Positions 1 through 8,652 of a stretch of DNA of 64,000 nt are shown here, piece after piece. Under the pieces are notes generated by a model. The model made no database searches and was not told the DNA's origin. It worked only from the letters and a program-made list of their open reading frames with translations. Source of the stretch: Candidatus Amarobacter glycogenicus. GTDB lineage: Bacteria; Chloroflexota; Dehalococcoidia; Tepidiformales; Tepidiformaceae. Within the stretch, counting starts at the first letter, position 1. Every line of letters begins with the position of its first letter. The stretch lies in the NCBI GenBank assembly GCA_016719395.1, contig JADJZF010000007.1, positions 238,455-302,454 of the forward strand. Reading direction: 5' to 3'. The position numbers and the translations under genes were made by a program.

Positions 1-1898
1 CCGTACGCAGCCCGGGCGAGTGAATGCGCTTCTCCGGCCTTCCACTCTTCGGGCACGTACCGGCCGGCTGCTGCCGTCGCGTTGTTCACCACAGCCTCGA
101 CCAATTCGGGCATTGCTTCCCGGGTGATGTGGGCACGCACCAGCTCGAGGTATTCGGTGGACCGGAGCTGCTGGTCCCGGACCATGCTCCAGAGCGATCC
201 CCAGAGCTGCAGCCGCAGGAGCGCGTCCTCGATCCGCTGCATGTTGCCCTTGAGGAACGTCAGCGATTCGGCGTCGAGTGCGATCTTTGCGTATCCGTGG
301 TCTCCGTAATTCGGGAAGACCAGCGATGGCCGCGGCAGCCCCCGGGCTTCGGTCACTTCCGCCTCGGCCGTGGCGATGGACGCCGGCACGACACTGATCT
401 CGAGCTTCCCCTGGACATCCCGGACCAACCCGATGTCGATGCGGTGCGGCCGAATCGTCGGGTACTCTTCAGGCGCTGTCTGGCCCAGGGAGAACTGCGA
501 AATTCGGTCCCCGTCAGCCTCCCAGCGGGCCCCGATGGTGTTCAGCGAAGGTGTTTCCAGCCAGAGCCGGGCCCACTCCTTCAAGTCCACCCCACTGCCC
601 TTCTCAAGCGAACCAAGGAACTGCGAAAGGGTCGCGTTGCCATAGGCGTGCGTCCGGAAGTAGTGGCGCATGCCTTCGCGAAAGCCGTCCAGGCCGATCG
701 CCTTCACGAGCTGCTTCAGCACGCTCGCACCCTTCCCGTAAGTGATGCCATCGAAGTTCAGGAACGTCTGTTCGGTGTCTTCCACCTGTCCCGCGATCGG
801 GTGCGTCGTGACCAGTTGATCCTGGCGATACGCCCAGTTTTTCATCCCCGAGGCGAAGTCCTGCCAGCCCGTCTTGAAGCGCGTCGCGTCATCCATGCAC
901 AGGTACGACATGTACGTCGCGAAGCTCTCGTTCAGCCAGAGGTCATTCCACCAGCGCATCGTCACGAGGTCGCCGAACCACATGTGCGCCATCTCGTGCA
1001 GGACCGTCTCGGCCCGCCCCCGCCGCTGGTTCTCCGTCGGCGGGTCGCGAAACACCATGTACTCGTTGTGCGTCACGCAGCCCACGTTCTCCATGGCGCC
1101 GGAGTTGAACTCCGGTACGAAGATCTGGTCGTACTTCCCGAACGGGTACGGGAAGTCGAAGAACGCCGCGTAAAAGTCGAGCCCTTGCCTCGTCACCTCG
1201 AACAGTTCCTGCGTGTCGAGGTGCTTCGCCAGCGACTTCCGGCAGAAGAGTCCGATATCCACGCTCCCGTGCCGTTCCCGGGCCACGTGGTATGGCCCCA
1301 CGACCAGCGCGAACAGGTACGTGCTAAACGGCTGCGTCGCCTCGAACGCATGGAGCGTCCGGCCGTCGGGCCGCGGCTCGGCGCTGGTCTCCCGGCTGTT
1401 CGCGACAACCTCCCACTCGGCCGGCGCGAGCACAGTCAGCCCGTATGTGCCCTTGATGTCGGGCTGGTCGAACTGCGGGAACAACCGGTGGCTCTCATAA
1501 GGCTCGAAGTTGGAGTACAGGTACTCTTCGCCGTCCTCGGGATCCTTGAACTGGTGGAATCCATCGCCTTCGTGGTCGTACTCGTTCTCGTATACCACCC
1601 GCACGGTGTTGGATTTCGAGACCGACGCGGCCGGCAACCAAAGCCGGTAGCCGTTCCAGTTCGGCTCCAACCGCCGCCCGTTGACTTCCAGCAGCTCGAT
1701 GGACTTGCCCCGAAAATCGAGGAACAGGTCGCCGCTCCCCGCGGCATCAAACCGCAGCGTTGTGTCTCCGCGGTATGTCCCGGCGCCCCGAGTGAGTTCG
1801 ATCGCGATCGTGTACTCGCAGCCACTGACGCGCAGGGCACGCGCCTCCGCCTCGGCCTGGGTCAGGTTGTCACGCAGCTCTGCTGTGCTGATCGTCAT
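1..1898 (-). CDS. pepN: M1-family aminopeptidase N, C-terminus cut by window edge
   Basis: Zinc metallo-aminopeptidase that removes N-terminal residues from peptides in the cytoplasm. The frame is open from the ATG at 1898 down to base 1, about 632 residues. The family is usually about 850, so roughly the last quarter lies outside the window. The substrate-anchoring GAMEN motif is at about residues 267-271. The zinc site HEMAH is at about 301-305, with the third ligand Glu about 324 (HExxH-x18-E, with the usual WLNES context). The N-terminal beta domain precedes it. A good Shine-Dalgarno (GGAGGAG) lies 7 nt before the ATG. A long open frame on the opposite strand is only its antisense shadow. 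Confidence 0.95.
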   Translation of the reverse strand, partial: MTISTAELRDNLTQAEAEARALRVSGCEYTIAIELTRGAGTYRGDTTLRFDAAGSGDLFLDFRGKSIELLEVNGRRLEPNWNGYRLWLPAASVSKSNTVRVVYENEYDHEGDGFHQFKDPEDGEEYLYSNFEPYESHRLFPQFDQPDIKGTYGLTVLAPAEWEVVANSRETSAEPRPDGRTLHAFEATQPFSTYLFALVVGPYHVARERHGSVDIGLFCRKSLAKHLDTQELFEVTRQGLDFYAAFFDFPYPFGKYDQIFVPEFNSGAMENVGCVTHNEYMVFRDPPTENQRRGRAETVLHEMAHMWFGDLVTMRWWNDLWLNESFATYMSYLCMDDATRFKTGWQDFASGMKNWAYRQDQLVTTHPIAGQVEDTEQTFLNFDGITYGKGASVLKQLVKAIGLDGFREGMRHYFRTHAYGNATLSQFLGSLEKGSGVDLKEWARLWLETPSLNTIGARWEADGDRISQFSLGQTAPEEYPTIRPHRIDIGLVRDVQGKLEISVVPASIATAEAEVTEARGLPRPSLVFPNYGDHGYAKIALDAESLTFLKGNMQRIEDALLRLQLWGSLWSMVRDQQLRSTEYLELVRAHITREAMPELVEAVVNNATAAAGRYVPEEWKAGEAHSLARAAY

Positions 1899-2121
1899 GG
1901 CTTCGCTCCTCCGGCAGCCCTCTCGGGCGGGGTCGAACGAGCTTACAGCGCGCGCCGGCACGCCTCCAGCCGAGCACTTCACACTCCGCCACCCGACGTC
2001 GCGAACCCGGCGCCACTTCTCGCTCTGCTTCCTCCCGGCGTCCTCCTACTCGCCTACCCCGCATTCGTGACACGGGGTACAATCCGCCGGCACCCTCGCA
2101 GGACAGGTACTGCTGACGCGT

Positions 2122-2931
2122 ATGTCGAACATCCCCGCGGTCAACGCGCTCCTCACCGCCATCAATCACGATCGATTCGCCGAAATCGAGGCGCACCACG
2201 CCTCCGATGCGGTCTTCCACTCGTTTCGCGGCCCAACCCTCCGCGATAGCGTCGCCATCGCCGACTGGCACCGCGAATTCCTGCGCGACTACGCAGACTG
2301 CAACTACACCGAACTCGAGTACGTCGAGCAGGGCAACACCGTGGCCCTCCGCGCCACGATCGAAGCCAAAGCCTACGACTGGCGCCCGTTCACCCAGCGT
2401 ATCGTCGAGGTGTTCGAATTCGATGACGCCGGCGAGATCAGCGCCCGCCGCCTCTACGCGATGCTCCGCGACATCGAACTCGACAAGGCCGCGACCGCCT
2501 CGATGACTGACGCTCAGGGCTTCCAGGGCGGTAGCGCCAGCACGACGAAGGGGGTCGTGGACAAGTTCCTCACGTCCGTCGCCGCCGGTGACATCGACGG
2601 GATGAAAGAGCCCATTCACGACAAGGCCACCCTGATCGACGGTGTCTACGGGATCGCTCACGGATTCGACAACATCCTCGCACTGAGCGGTTCCCGGCCT
2701 CAGCCCGCGTTCGGGACTCTGCGAGTGACCCGCGTGCTCACCGGAGAACACGACGCCATGTTGGAATGGGCCATCGAGCCCTCCCGGCCGCGGCTTGCCC
2801 AGTGGTTTCGGCTCGTCGACGGCAAGGTGCGCGTCGTCGAGGTCTACTGGATGCTGCGTGAAGTCGGCGTCAATCCCATGGAGAACTACGCCAACGACCG
2901 GCACCGCCGGCAGGTGATTCTGCCGATCTAG
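2122..2931 (+). CDS. Tandem SnoaL/NTF2-like domain protein
   Basis: A 269-residue soluble protein that looks like two NTF2/SnoaL-like folds in tandem, about residues 1-130 and 140-260. Each has the pattern of an N-terminal helix over small residues followed by strands ending in an aromatic-rich segment. SnoaL-like folds act as small-molecule cyclases, isomerases or binding domains. No catalytic set can be assigned here, so the function is unknown. It stands alone, divergent from the aminopeptidase and convergent with ilvC. A TACAAT box at 2078-2083 could be its -10 element. No strong Shine-Dalgarno is visible before the ATG. Confidence 0.8.
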   Translation: MSNIPAVNALLTAINHDRFAEIEAHHASDAVFHSFRGPTLRDSVAIADWHREFLRDYADCNYTELEYVEQGNTVALRATIEAKAYDWRPFTQRIVEVFEFDDAGEISARRLYAMLRDIELDKAATASMTDAQGFQGGSASTTKGVVDKFLTSVAAGDIDGMKEPIHDKATLIDGVYGIAHGFDNILALSGSRPQPAFGTLRVTRVLTGEHDAMLEWAIEPSRPRLAQWFRLVDGKVRVVEVYWMLREVGVNPMENYANDRHRRQVILPI

Positions 2932-2970
2932 TCATCCTCGGCCGTCAACAGGACAGTCCTGGAAAATGCA

Positions 2971-3000
2971 AAGGGGCGCCTCTCGGCGCCCCTTCTGTTT
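2971..3000. terminator. Bidirectional intrinsic terminator
   Basis: A perfect 10-bp stem (2971-2980 with 2985-2994) closed by a TCTC loop and followed by a T-rich tail. It lies between the convergent SnoaL-like gene and ilvC and probably serves both. Confidence 0.85.
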
Positions 3001-3018
3001 CTCCGCTCGCCGTCCGCC

Positions 3019-4497
3019 CTAATCGACGAAGATGTCCACCGAGGGCCGCAGCTTCGCGCACTCCGCCAGCACCTGGTGAATTTCGTGCGACTTGAAGCTG
3101 TCCACTCGCTCGAACTCCAGCGGGTCCTTCGCGTCGAGAGCGGAGTATGCCTGCTCGGTTAGCACATAATCGAAACGCGGCGCCCACTTCCGCGAGCCCA
3201 GCCGCGCCGTCGTCGAGCAGTTGTCGACCATGTAGGAAACGCCCCGCGCGTGCATGTACGGGTTCAGCGAGTCCACCGCTTCGATGACCGACTCGTTGGC
3301 GACCTCCGAGTACGGGTGGCCGTGGGCCATGAGGACGTCGATCTGCGCCATCATCGTGGCGATGTAGACGCCCGCGGTGAAGGGGTCGAGCGGGATTTCG
3401 TCTTCCTTGCGGGCCGCGCGCACCCCTTTCCCGGTTTGCCACGTCTCAGTCCGGTCGATCACGCCCATCGGTCGCTTCTTCAGCCGGTCGCCGGCAAGGA
3501 TGACACTTCGGATTTCATTTCCGCTGGAGACCTCGTCGTAGATCTCCGAGAGGATTTCGTGGGCCGCCGGATACGAAGCTGCGTACGCCGCCTCGAACTG
3601 CGGGCGTCCATCGGCCCCCAGGGCGTCGTAAACGCCGAGCATGCCCTGCCGGGAAATGATCCGCGAAATCGGCCCCGTGATCGCCTCGGCCGAGTGACGG
3701 AACGCGTCCTCGTGGCTCATCCCCTGGTTGATGTATCGGCGGTACAGGCTCTCGATGATCCCATGCACCGCTCCCAGGAGAATGCCGCGCTCGCCGTAAA
3801 TGTCCGACTTGAACTCCGATTCCAGGGTCGTCTGGAACGTGTACGGCGAGCCGATGGCGACCGACCACGCGAGCGCGATATCCGTCGCGCGCCCGTCGAT
3901 GTCTTGCTGCACAGCGAAACTGCTGTTGATGCCGGCGCCGTTGACCGTCGCCCCCTGCACGTACAGCCGCCGCACCGATGGGCCCATGCCCTTCGGGCAG
4001 ACCGCGATCACGTTGACGTTTTCGGGGAACGTCGCCCCCACGTTCTTCATGTGGCCGACGAGGAAGCCGTGAGAAAGTCCTAAGGTGACGCCCGGCCTCA
4101 GCTTCGCGAACACCTGCTCGAAGACCTCGGCCTGCGCCGAATCCGAGATCAGGAGGATCACGAGGTCCGATTCCGCGACCACCGCGAACATCTCGCCCAG
4201 CGTGCCGTTCGCTTCGGAGAACCCGGCGTCGCGGGCCTCGTTCATCGAACTGGAGCCGGGCCGCAGGCCAACCTTCACCACGATCCCCGTTCCGTCCAGC
4301 GAATCACGGAGATTCTGCGCCTGGGCCGGCCCCTGCGAGCCCCACCCGATCACGCCAATCTGCTTGATGCCCTCCAGCGCCTTCGGCAGGAGGGGGAAGA
4401 GGTGGCGGCCACCCTTCACGATCTGTTCCTTGTGACCCTTCAGGTCAATCGTATCGACCTGGAATACCTTCGAAGTAAACCCGAGAGACAACGCCAT
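3019..4497 (-). CDS. ilvC: Ketol-acid reductoisomerase, class II, plant-type
   Basis: Second step of valine/isoleucine synthesis: Mg2+-dependent isomerisation and NADPH reduction of acetolactate or acetohydroxybutyrate. The 492-residue length is class II (class I is about 330). The Rossmann motif GWGSQG is at 51-56. Blocks such as the CPKGMGPSVRRLYVQG segment, the GERGILLGAVHG segment and the NPYMHARGVSYMVDNCSTTA segment closely recall chloroplast enzymes rather than E. coli IlvC. No other branched-chain synthesis gene is adjacent; the acetolactate-synthase-like gene at 55.4-57.1 kb is distant and divergent in sequence. A TATACT box near 4548-4553 on the minus strand is a plausible -10. The assignment is secure; the plant-like affinity is judged by eye from remembered sequences. 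Confidence 0.95.
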   Translation of the reverse strand: MALSLGFTSKVFQVDTIDLKGHKEQIVKGGRHLFPLLPKALEGIKQIGVIGWGSQGPAQAQNLRDSLDGTGIVVKVGLRPGSSSMNEARDAGFSEANGTLGEMFAVVAESDLVILLISDSAQAEVFEQVFAKLRPGVTLGLSHGFLVGHMKNVGATFPENVNVIAVCPKGMGPSVRRLYVQGATVNGAGINSSFAVQQDIDGRATDIALAWSVAIGSPYTFQTTLESEFKSDIYGERGILLGAVHGIIESLYRRYINQGMSHEDAFRHSAEAITGPISRIISRQGMLGVYDALGADGRPQFEAAYAASYPAAHEILSEIYDEVSSGNEIRSVILAGDRLKKRPMGVIDRTETWQTGKGVRAARKEDEIPLDPFTAGVYIATMMAQIDVLMAHGHPYSEVANESVIEAVDSLNPYMHARGVSYMVDNCSTTARLGSRKWAPRFDYVLTEQAYSALDAKDPLEFERVDSFKSHEIHQVLAECAKLRPSVDIFVD

Positions 4498-4657
4498 GTT
4501 GGGACCCCGCGCGAAATGAACCTGGGAGACAGGAGAATGCCTCGAGTATACCCGGAGATCGCCCTAACGGCCCCGCATCCGGCGCGCGAATCCTCATTCC
4601 CGGCAGAGGATCGCCGGGCGCCGCTCCCCGGCCGAGGCCCGCACCACGCGGACTGCG

Positions 4658-4671
4658 TAGAATCCCATCTC
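4658..4671 (+). promoter_or_regulatory. Leaderless -10 element for the CoA-transferase
   Basis: TAGAAT at 4658-4663 is followed by 8 nt and then the ATG at 4672. Transcription would begin at or next to the start codon, so no Shine-Dalgarno is expected and none is seen. Confidence 0.55.
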
Positions 4672-5817
4672 ATGCCCCAACCGCTCGAAGGTCTTCGCGT
4701 CCTCGAAATCGGGACGTTCGTCTCCGCGCCTTACTGCGGCAAGCTGTTCGCCGGATACGGCGCGGAAGTCATCAAGATCGAACCGCCCGGCGGTGACATC
4801 TCCCGCGCCCACGGCCCCTTTAAGGACGCGCTGCCCGACCCGGAGACCAGTGCCCTCTTCCTTTACCTCAACACCGCAAAGAAGTCGGTCGTCCTCGACA
4901 TCGGGACACCGGAAGGCCGCCGGCAGTTCCTCGAACTCGTGAAGACTGCCGACGTCGTCATCGAGAACTTCCGCCCGGCCGACATGCGCCGGCTCGGCCT
5001 CGGCTACGAAACGCTCAGCGCCGCCAACCCGCGCCTTGTCGTCATTTCTATCACCGCCTTCGGCCACGACGGCCCTTACGCCGACTACGAAAGCAACAAC
5101 CTCGTCGCCTTCGCCATGGGTGGACAGATGTTCATGACCGGCACCCAGGACGGCGGTCCGCTCAAGAACGGCGGCTACCAGGCCGACTACCAGGGCGGCC
5201 TCAACGCCTTCTCCGCCGGAATGCTCGCCGTCCTCGCTGCCGAACGCGACGGCCTCGGCCAGCACGTCGATGTCAGCGTCCAGCAGTGCATGGCCCCCAT
5301 CCTCGAAGCCACAATCCACTACTACACCTACATGGGCCGCTGGGCCGGCGTCCGCCGCGGCAACCACATGGCCAGTTTCATCGGCATCTATCCCTGCGCC
5401 GATGGCCACCTCGGCATCCACATCATGGCTCGCAACTGGAAACCGTTCACCGACGCCATCGGACGGCCCGACCTCTTCGACGACCCGCGGTTCGTCACCC
5501 AGGCGGCCCGCACCCAGCACAACGACGACCTCATGGCGGAGTTCTACGCATGGGCCGCTGGCGAGACCAAGCACGACGTCTACCGCCGGGCCGGCGCGGG
5601 CCGCGCCCCGATCGCATTCGTCCACACCATGGAAGACCTCCTCACCAGTCCTCAGCTCGAAGCTCGAGGCTTCATCCAACGCATCGATCACCCTGTCGCG
5701 GGTGAAGCCTCGTACCCTGGGCCCCCCTGGTGGCTTGGCCCGGACGGTTGGAGCCACATGCGCGCCCCGCTCCTCGGTGAGCACACGACTGAGTTCCTTG
5801 GGAGCAGCGCCTTATGA
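4672..5817 (+). CDS. CaiB/BaiF family (class III) CoA-transferase
   Basis: Transfers CoA between acyl-CoA and a free acid through an aspartyl-CoA anhydride. The protein is 381 residues, normal for a family III subunit. It opens with the family signature LEGLRVLEIGTFVSAPYCGK and the GAEVIKIEPPGGD block. The likely catalytic Asp lies in the QADYQGG segment, about residue 172. The ATG at 4672 was chosen because the family N-terminus begins there and a leaderless -10 box sits 8 nt upstream, although the frame is open further up. It overlaps the next gene by 4 nt (ATGA), so the three genes form an operon. The substrate cannot be predicted. Confidence 0.9.
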   Translation: MPQPLEGLRVLEIGTFVSAPYCGKLFAGYGAEVIKIEPPGGDISRAHGPFKDALPDPETSALFLYLNTAKKSVVLDIGTPEGRRQFLELVKTADVVIENFRPADMRRLGLGYETLSAANPRLVVISITAFGHDGPYADYESNNLVAFAMGGQMFMTGTQDGGPLKNGGYQADYQGGLNAFSAGMLAVLAAERDGLGQHVDVSVQQCMAPILEATIHYYTYMGRWAGVRRGNHMASFIGIYPCADGHLGIHIMARNWKPFTDAIGRPDLFDDPRFVTQAARTQHNDDLMAEFYAWAAGETKHDVYRRAGAGRAPIAFVHTMEDLLTSPQLEARGFIQRIDHPVAGEASYPGPPWWLGPDGWSHMRAPLLGEHTTEFLGSSAL

Positions 5818-6290
5818 CACCCCGCGAAGAAGCCGCACGAGCTATCACGTTTTTCGAGAACTCCGGCGACATGCCGCTTCTCCGCAAGTCCCTCGAAGAG
5901 GCCGCCCCGCGCATCAAGCGGATGGTCTCCAGCTACCTCCAGAAGGGCAGCGAAGAGACCATCCCACATCCCGCCGATGTCCGCGGGGCGCGCGAAGAAG
6001 CGATCAGGGAAGAGGCCATGCAAACCCTGCGCAAGACGCAGGACTTCGCCCTCCTCCAGGCGATGACCCGCGCCATCGGCCAGCGCATCGAAACGCTCGA
6101 GATCGCCGCGTCGGCGGACTTCCCGCCCGGTGTCCGCGTTACCGTCCCTGAGAAGCGAACCTACCCCCGCTCCGGCGGCGAACTCCCCGGCACCATCGAG
6201 GAATCCGGCACTACCCTCGTCGTTCGCCTGGACAACGGTGATACCTGGGAAGGCCCGGCGAGCCTCGCCCGCCTCGGAGCGGCCTCATGA
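5814..6290 (+). CDS. Small unknown protein between two CoA-transferases
   Basis: A 158-residue protein, not recognised. The first ~100 residues are charged and predicted helical. The last ~55 have alternating strand-like character with Gly turns (RVTVPEKR, LVVRLDNGDTWEG) and resemble a small SH3/Tudor-like barrel. It overlaps the genes on both sides by ATGA, so it is translated in step with two CaiB/BaiF CoA-transferases. It may be an accessory or regulatory partner, which is inference from position only. Confidence 0.75.
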   Translation: MTPREEAARAITFFENSGDMPLLRKSLEEAAPRIKRMVSSYLQKGSEETIPHPADVRGAREEAIREEAMQTLRKTQDFALLQAMTRAIGQRIETLEIAASADFPPGVRVTVPEKRTYPRSGGELPGTIEESGTTLVVRLDNGDTWEGPASLARLGAAS

Positions 6291-7528
6291 CGATGCCCCT
6301 CGACGGGATCCGTGTCATCGACCTGACCATGGTGTGGGCGGGGCCGTTCGGCGCGCGCATGCTCGGCGACTACGGCGCCGAAGTCATCAAGATCGAGTCC
6401 CCGCGCCAGTGGGACATGCTCCGGTCGCTCGGACTCATCCCGCGCGACGAGCACCACTGGTACAACAAGTCCGCCTACTTCAATCACAATAACCGCGACA
6501 AGTTCGCCGCCGCCCTCGACCTTTCAGACACCCGCGGCCGCGACGTGTTCCTCAAGCTTTGCGCCGTCAGTGACGTAGTCGTCGAAAACTTCCGCTCCGA
6601 CGTGATGGACAACCTCGGCCTCACCTACGAGGCCGTCAGCGCGGCGAACCCCGGCATCATTTATGTCTCAATGCCCGGGCACGGGAAGACCGGCCCAGAA
6701 AAGGACTTCGTCGCCTACGGCTCCAACGTCGAGCAATTGGCGGGACTCGTCTCGCTCTCCGGCTACGAAGGCGGTGAGCCCATGAAGACCGGCTTCAGCT
6801 ACGGCGACCCCATGGCAGGCACGGCGCTCGTCGGAGCTGTCGCCATGGCGCTTCGCCAGCGCAACCGGACCGGCAACGGCTGCTACCTGGAACTCGCCCA
6901 GCGCGAGAACCTCACCATGTTCGTCGGCGAACATATCGTGGACTACAGCATGAACCGCGAGGAACGCCCGCCCATCGGCAACCGTCATCCGTTCCTCGCT
7001 CCCCACAACCGTTTCCCCAGCGCAGGCGATGACCGCTGGCTCGTGGTCAGCTGCGAATCCGACTCCCAGTTCGCCGGGCTCTCCGCCGCTATGGGCATGC
7101 CCGAACTCGCGACGGATGAGCGGTTCGCCACGAATGCGGCCCGCAAGTCGAACGAAGACGAACTCGACGCCATCATCGGGGGCTGGACTTCCGTCCGGGG
7201 TCACTACGAGGCGATGCACCTGCTCCAACAGCGAGGAGTCCCGGCGGGAGCCGTCCTCACCGCCCCCGAACTCCTCTCGGACCCGCACTTGCGCTCTCGC
7301 GGCGCCTGGGTCGAACACACCCACCCGGATGCCGGCACATGGGAAATGGAAGCGCCCCCTTGGAGGCTCTCGCGGACACCTGGCCACATTCGTATGCCCG
7401 CGCCGGGCTTCGGCCAGCACAACTCCTACGTCTTCCGCGAACTCCTCGGACTCTCCGAGCCCGACCTCGAGGCCCTGTACGCTGCCGGTATCACCGCCGA
7501 CGACCCGGACGAGACGCTGCACCGGTAA
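6287..7528 (+). CDS. CaiB/BaiF family CoA-transferase, second paralogue
   Basis: A 413-residue family III CoA-transferase. The N-terminal LDGIRVIDLTMVWAGPFGAR block and GAEVIKIESPRQWD are diagnostic, and the likely catalytic Asp is in the SYGDPMAG segment, about residue 173. It is the last gene of the three-gene overlapping operon and differs enough from the first transferase to be a separate enzyme or the second subunit of a heteromer. It converges on the PNaS-type transporter with only 2 bp between stop codons. Confidence 0.9.
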   Translation: MTMPLDGIRVIDLTMVWAGPFGARMLGDYGAEVIKIESPRQWDMLRSLGLIPRDEHHWYNKSAYFNHNNRDKFAAALDLSDTRGRDVFLKLCAVSDVVVENFRSDVMDNLGLTYEAVSAANPGIIYVSMPGHGKTGPEKDFVAYGSNVEQLAGLVSLSGYEGGEPMKTGFSYGDPMAGTALVGAVAMALRQRNRTGNGCYLELAQRENLTMFVGEHIVDYSMNREERPPIGNRHPFLAPHNRFPSAGDDRWLVVSCESDSQFAGLSAAMGMPELATDERFATNAARKSNEDELDAIIGGWTSVRGHYEAMHLLQQRGVPAGAVLTAPELLSDPHLRSRGAWVEHTHPDAGTWEMEAPPWRLSRTPGHIRMPAPGFGQHNSYVFRELLGLSEPDLEALYAAGITADDPDETLHR

Positions 7529-7530
7529 CT

Positions 7531-8652
7531 TCAGACCACCAACAGCCCCAACGGTACAGCCACGATCACCGCGAGGAACACGCCGAGGTTGCGCTGGCTG
7601 TGCGTCGCTCGCCCCGCCGTCCACAGGACCGCCCGCGAGTACGGCCCGTAAGCAAGCAGGAGCACCGCACCCGAGACCAGGCCCACCGCCACCATCTCTG
7701 TCAGGACAACGGTGAACGCTGCTGCTCCGCCCAGCACGAGTGCCCCGGCAAGCGTATCGATGAACGTCGTGATATTGGCACCCATGACGTACGGGATAAT
7801 CTGCTCTCGCCGTAGATAGCCTTTCAGCGAGAGCGGTACCAGCAACGTCAGCGAAATCGAAACGCTGAGCGTCATCGCGGTCACCGCGCAGCCCATCCCG
7901 AACATCAGCCACTTCGAATCCAACCGGCGCAACGCTCGCTCGAACCCGGGCGAACCTGCATCCAGTTGGGGAAGCGCCCGGTCGAACAGCGCGAAACTCC
8001 CGAGCAGCACCGCCGCGCCGGTGGCGAACACCAGCGCCGAGGGCAACGCATCGTCCAGGAAGTCGACCGGTCCGCCATAAACCGCATCGATCCAGTCAAG
8101 CATCCCCGCCGGCGGCGTGAACTGAATCCAGTCGAGCCAGCCGTAGTGGAGCGACAAGAGCCCAAGAGCCACCGCCGGCCCTTGCGTCGTAAACGTCGTG
8201 AGCAACGCAACCACGCCTATCGCGAGACCATCGGGGCTGCGGCGCCGGCTGAGATACAACACGTAGCCGACGGCGAGCACGATGAACGACGCCCCCAGTC
8301 GCGACCCCCCGATGACGGCGAACGCCTCGCGTTCGTTGAACACCCCGCCCGCGAGGAGCGTGGTCCCGATCGCCGCGACCGGCGACCCGCTGAGTGCGAG
8401 GTACGCTGCGAGCCACCCGAAACCCAGCGAATTCACGGGCCCCACAATGTCCAGGTTCTCGAGCAGTGGGACGACTGCCCGCGCACCCGTCTTGATGATC
8501 TGGAGCGCGAAGACGAACAGGAACAGCCCGCCGCCGGCACTGAAAAGGCGCAGCCAGGCCCTGGACGCTATTCGGACACGGCGGCCCTGCGGTCGCTCTC
8601 GCTCCAGGCCCTCGTCCAACAGGCCAGGAACGACACGGTCTTCAGGACTCAC
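7531..8652 (-). CDS. PNaS (Na+/Pi cotransporter-like) membrane protein, candidate sulfate transporter
   Basis: A polytopic inner-membrane protein of 373 residues with about nine hydrophobic segments. It has two inverted-repeat-like halves and Gln/Thr/Asn-rich re-entrant segments (LLTTFTTQGPAVALG and YVMGANITTFID), as in the phosphate:Na+ symporter family. It begins at a GTG that overlaps the end of cysN by 11 bp and is the last gene of cysHCDN. That position suggests sulfate uptake, for which no CysTWA, CysP, CysZ or SulP gene is visible in the window. The family assignment is by motif recall; the sulfate role is inference from context. Confidence 0.75.
   Translation of the reverse strand: MSPEDRVVPGLLDEGLERERPQGRRVRIASRAWLRLFSAGGGLFLFVFALQIIKTGARAVVPLLENLDIVGPVNSLGFGWLAAYLALSGSPVAAIGTTLLAGGVFNEREAFAVIGGSRLGASFIVLAVGYVLYLSRRRSPDGLAIGVVALLTTFTTQGPAVALGLLSLHYGWLDWIQFTPPAGMLDWIDAVYGGPVDFLDDALPSALVFATGAAVLLGSFALFDRALPQLDAGSPGFERALRRLDSKWLMFGMGCAVTAMTLSVSISLTLLVPLSLKGYLRREQIIPYVMGANITTFIDTLAGALVLGGAAAFTVVLTEMVAVGLVSGAVLLLAYGPYSRAVLWTAGRATHSQRNLGVFLAVIVAVPLGLLVV

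Noticed and set aside
24..2249. A 741-codon plus-strand open frame
   Set aside because: Its translation is Arg/His/Pro-rich with no family character. The opposite strand encodes a textbook M1 aminopeptidase with all zinc motifs, so this is an antisense shadow of GC-rich coding sequence.
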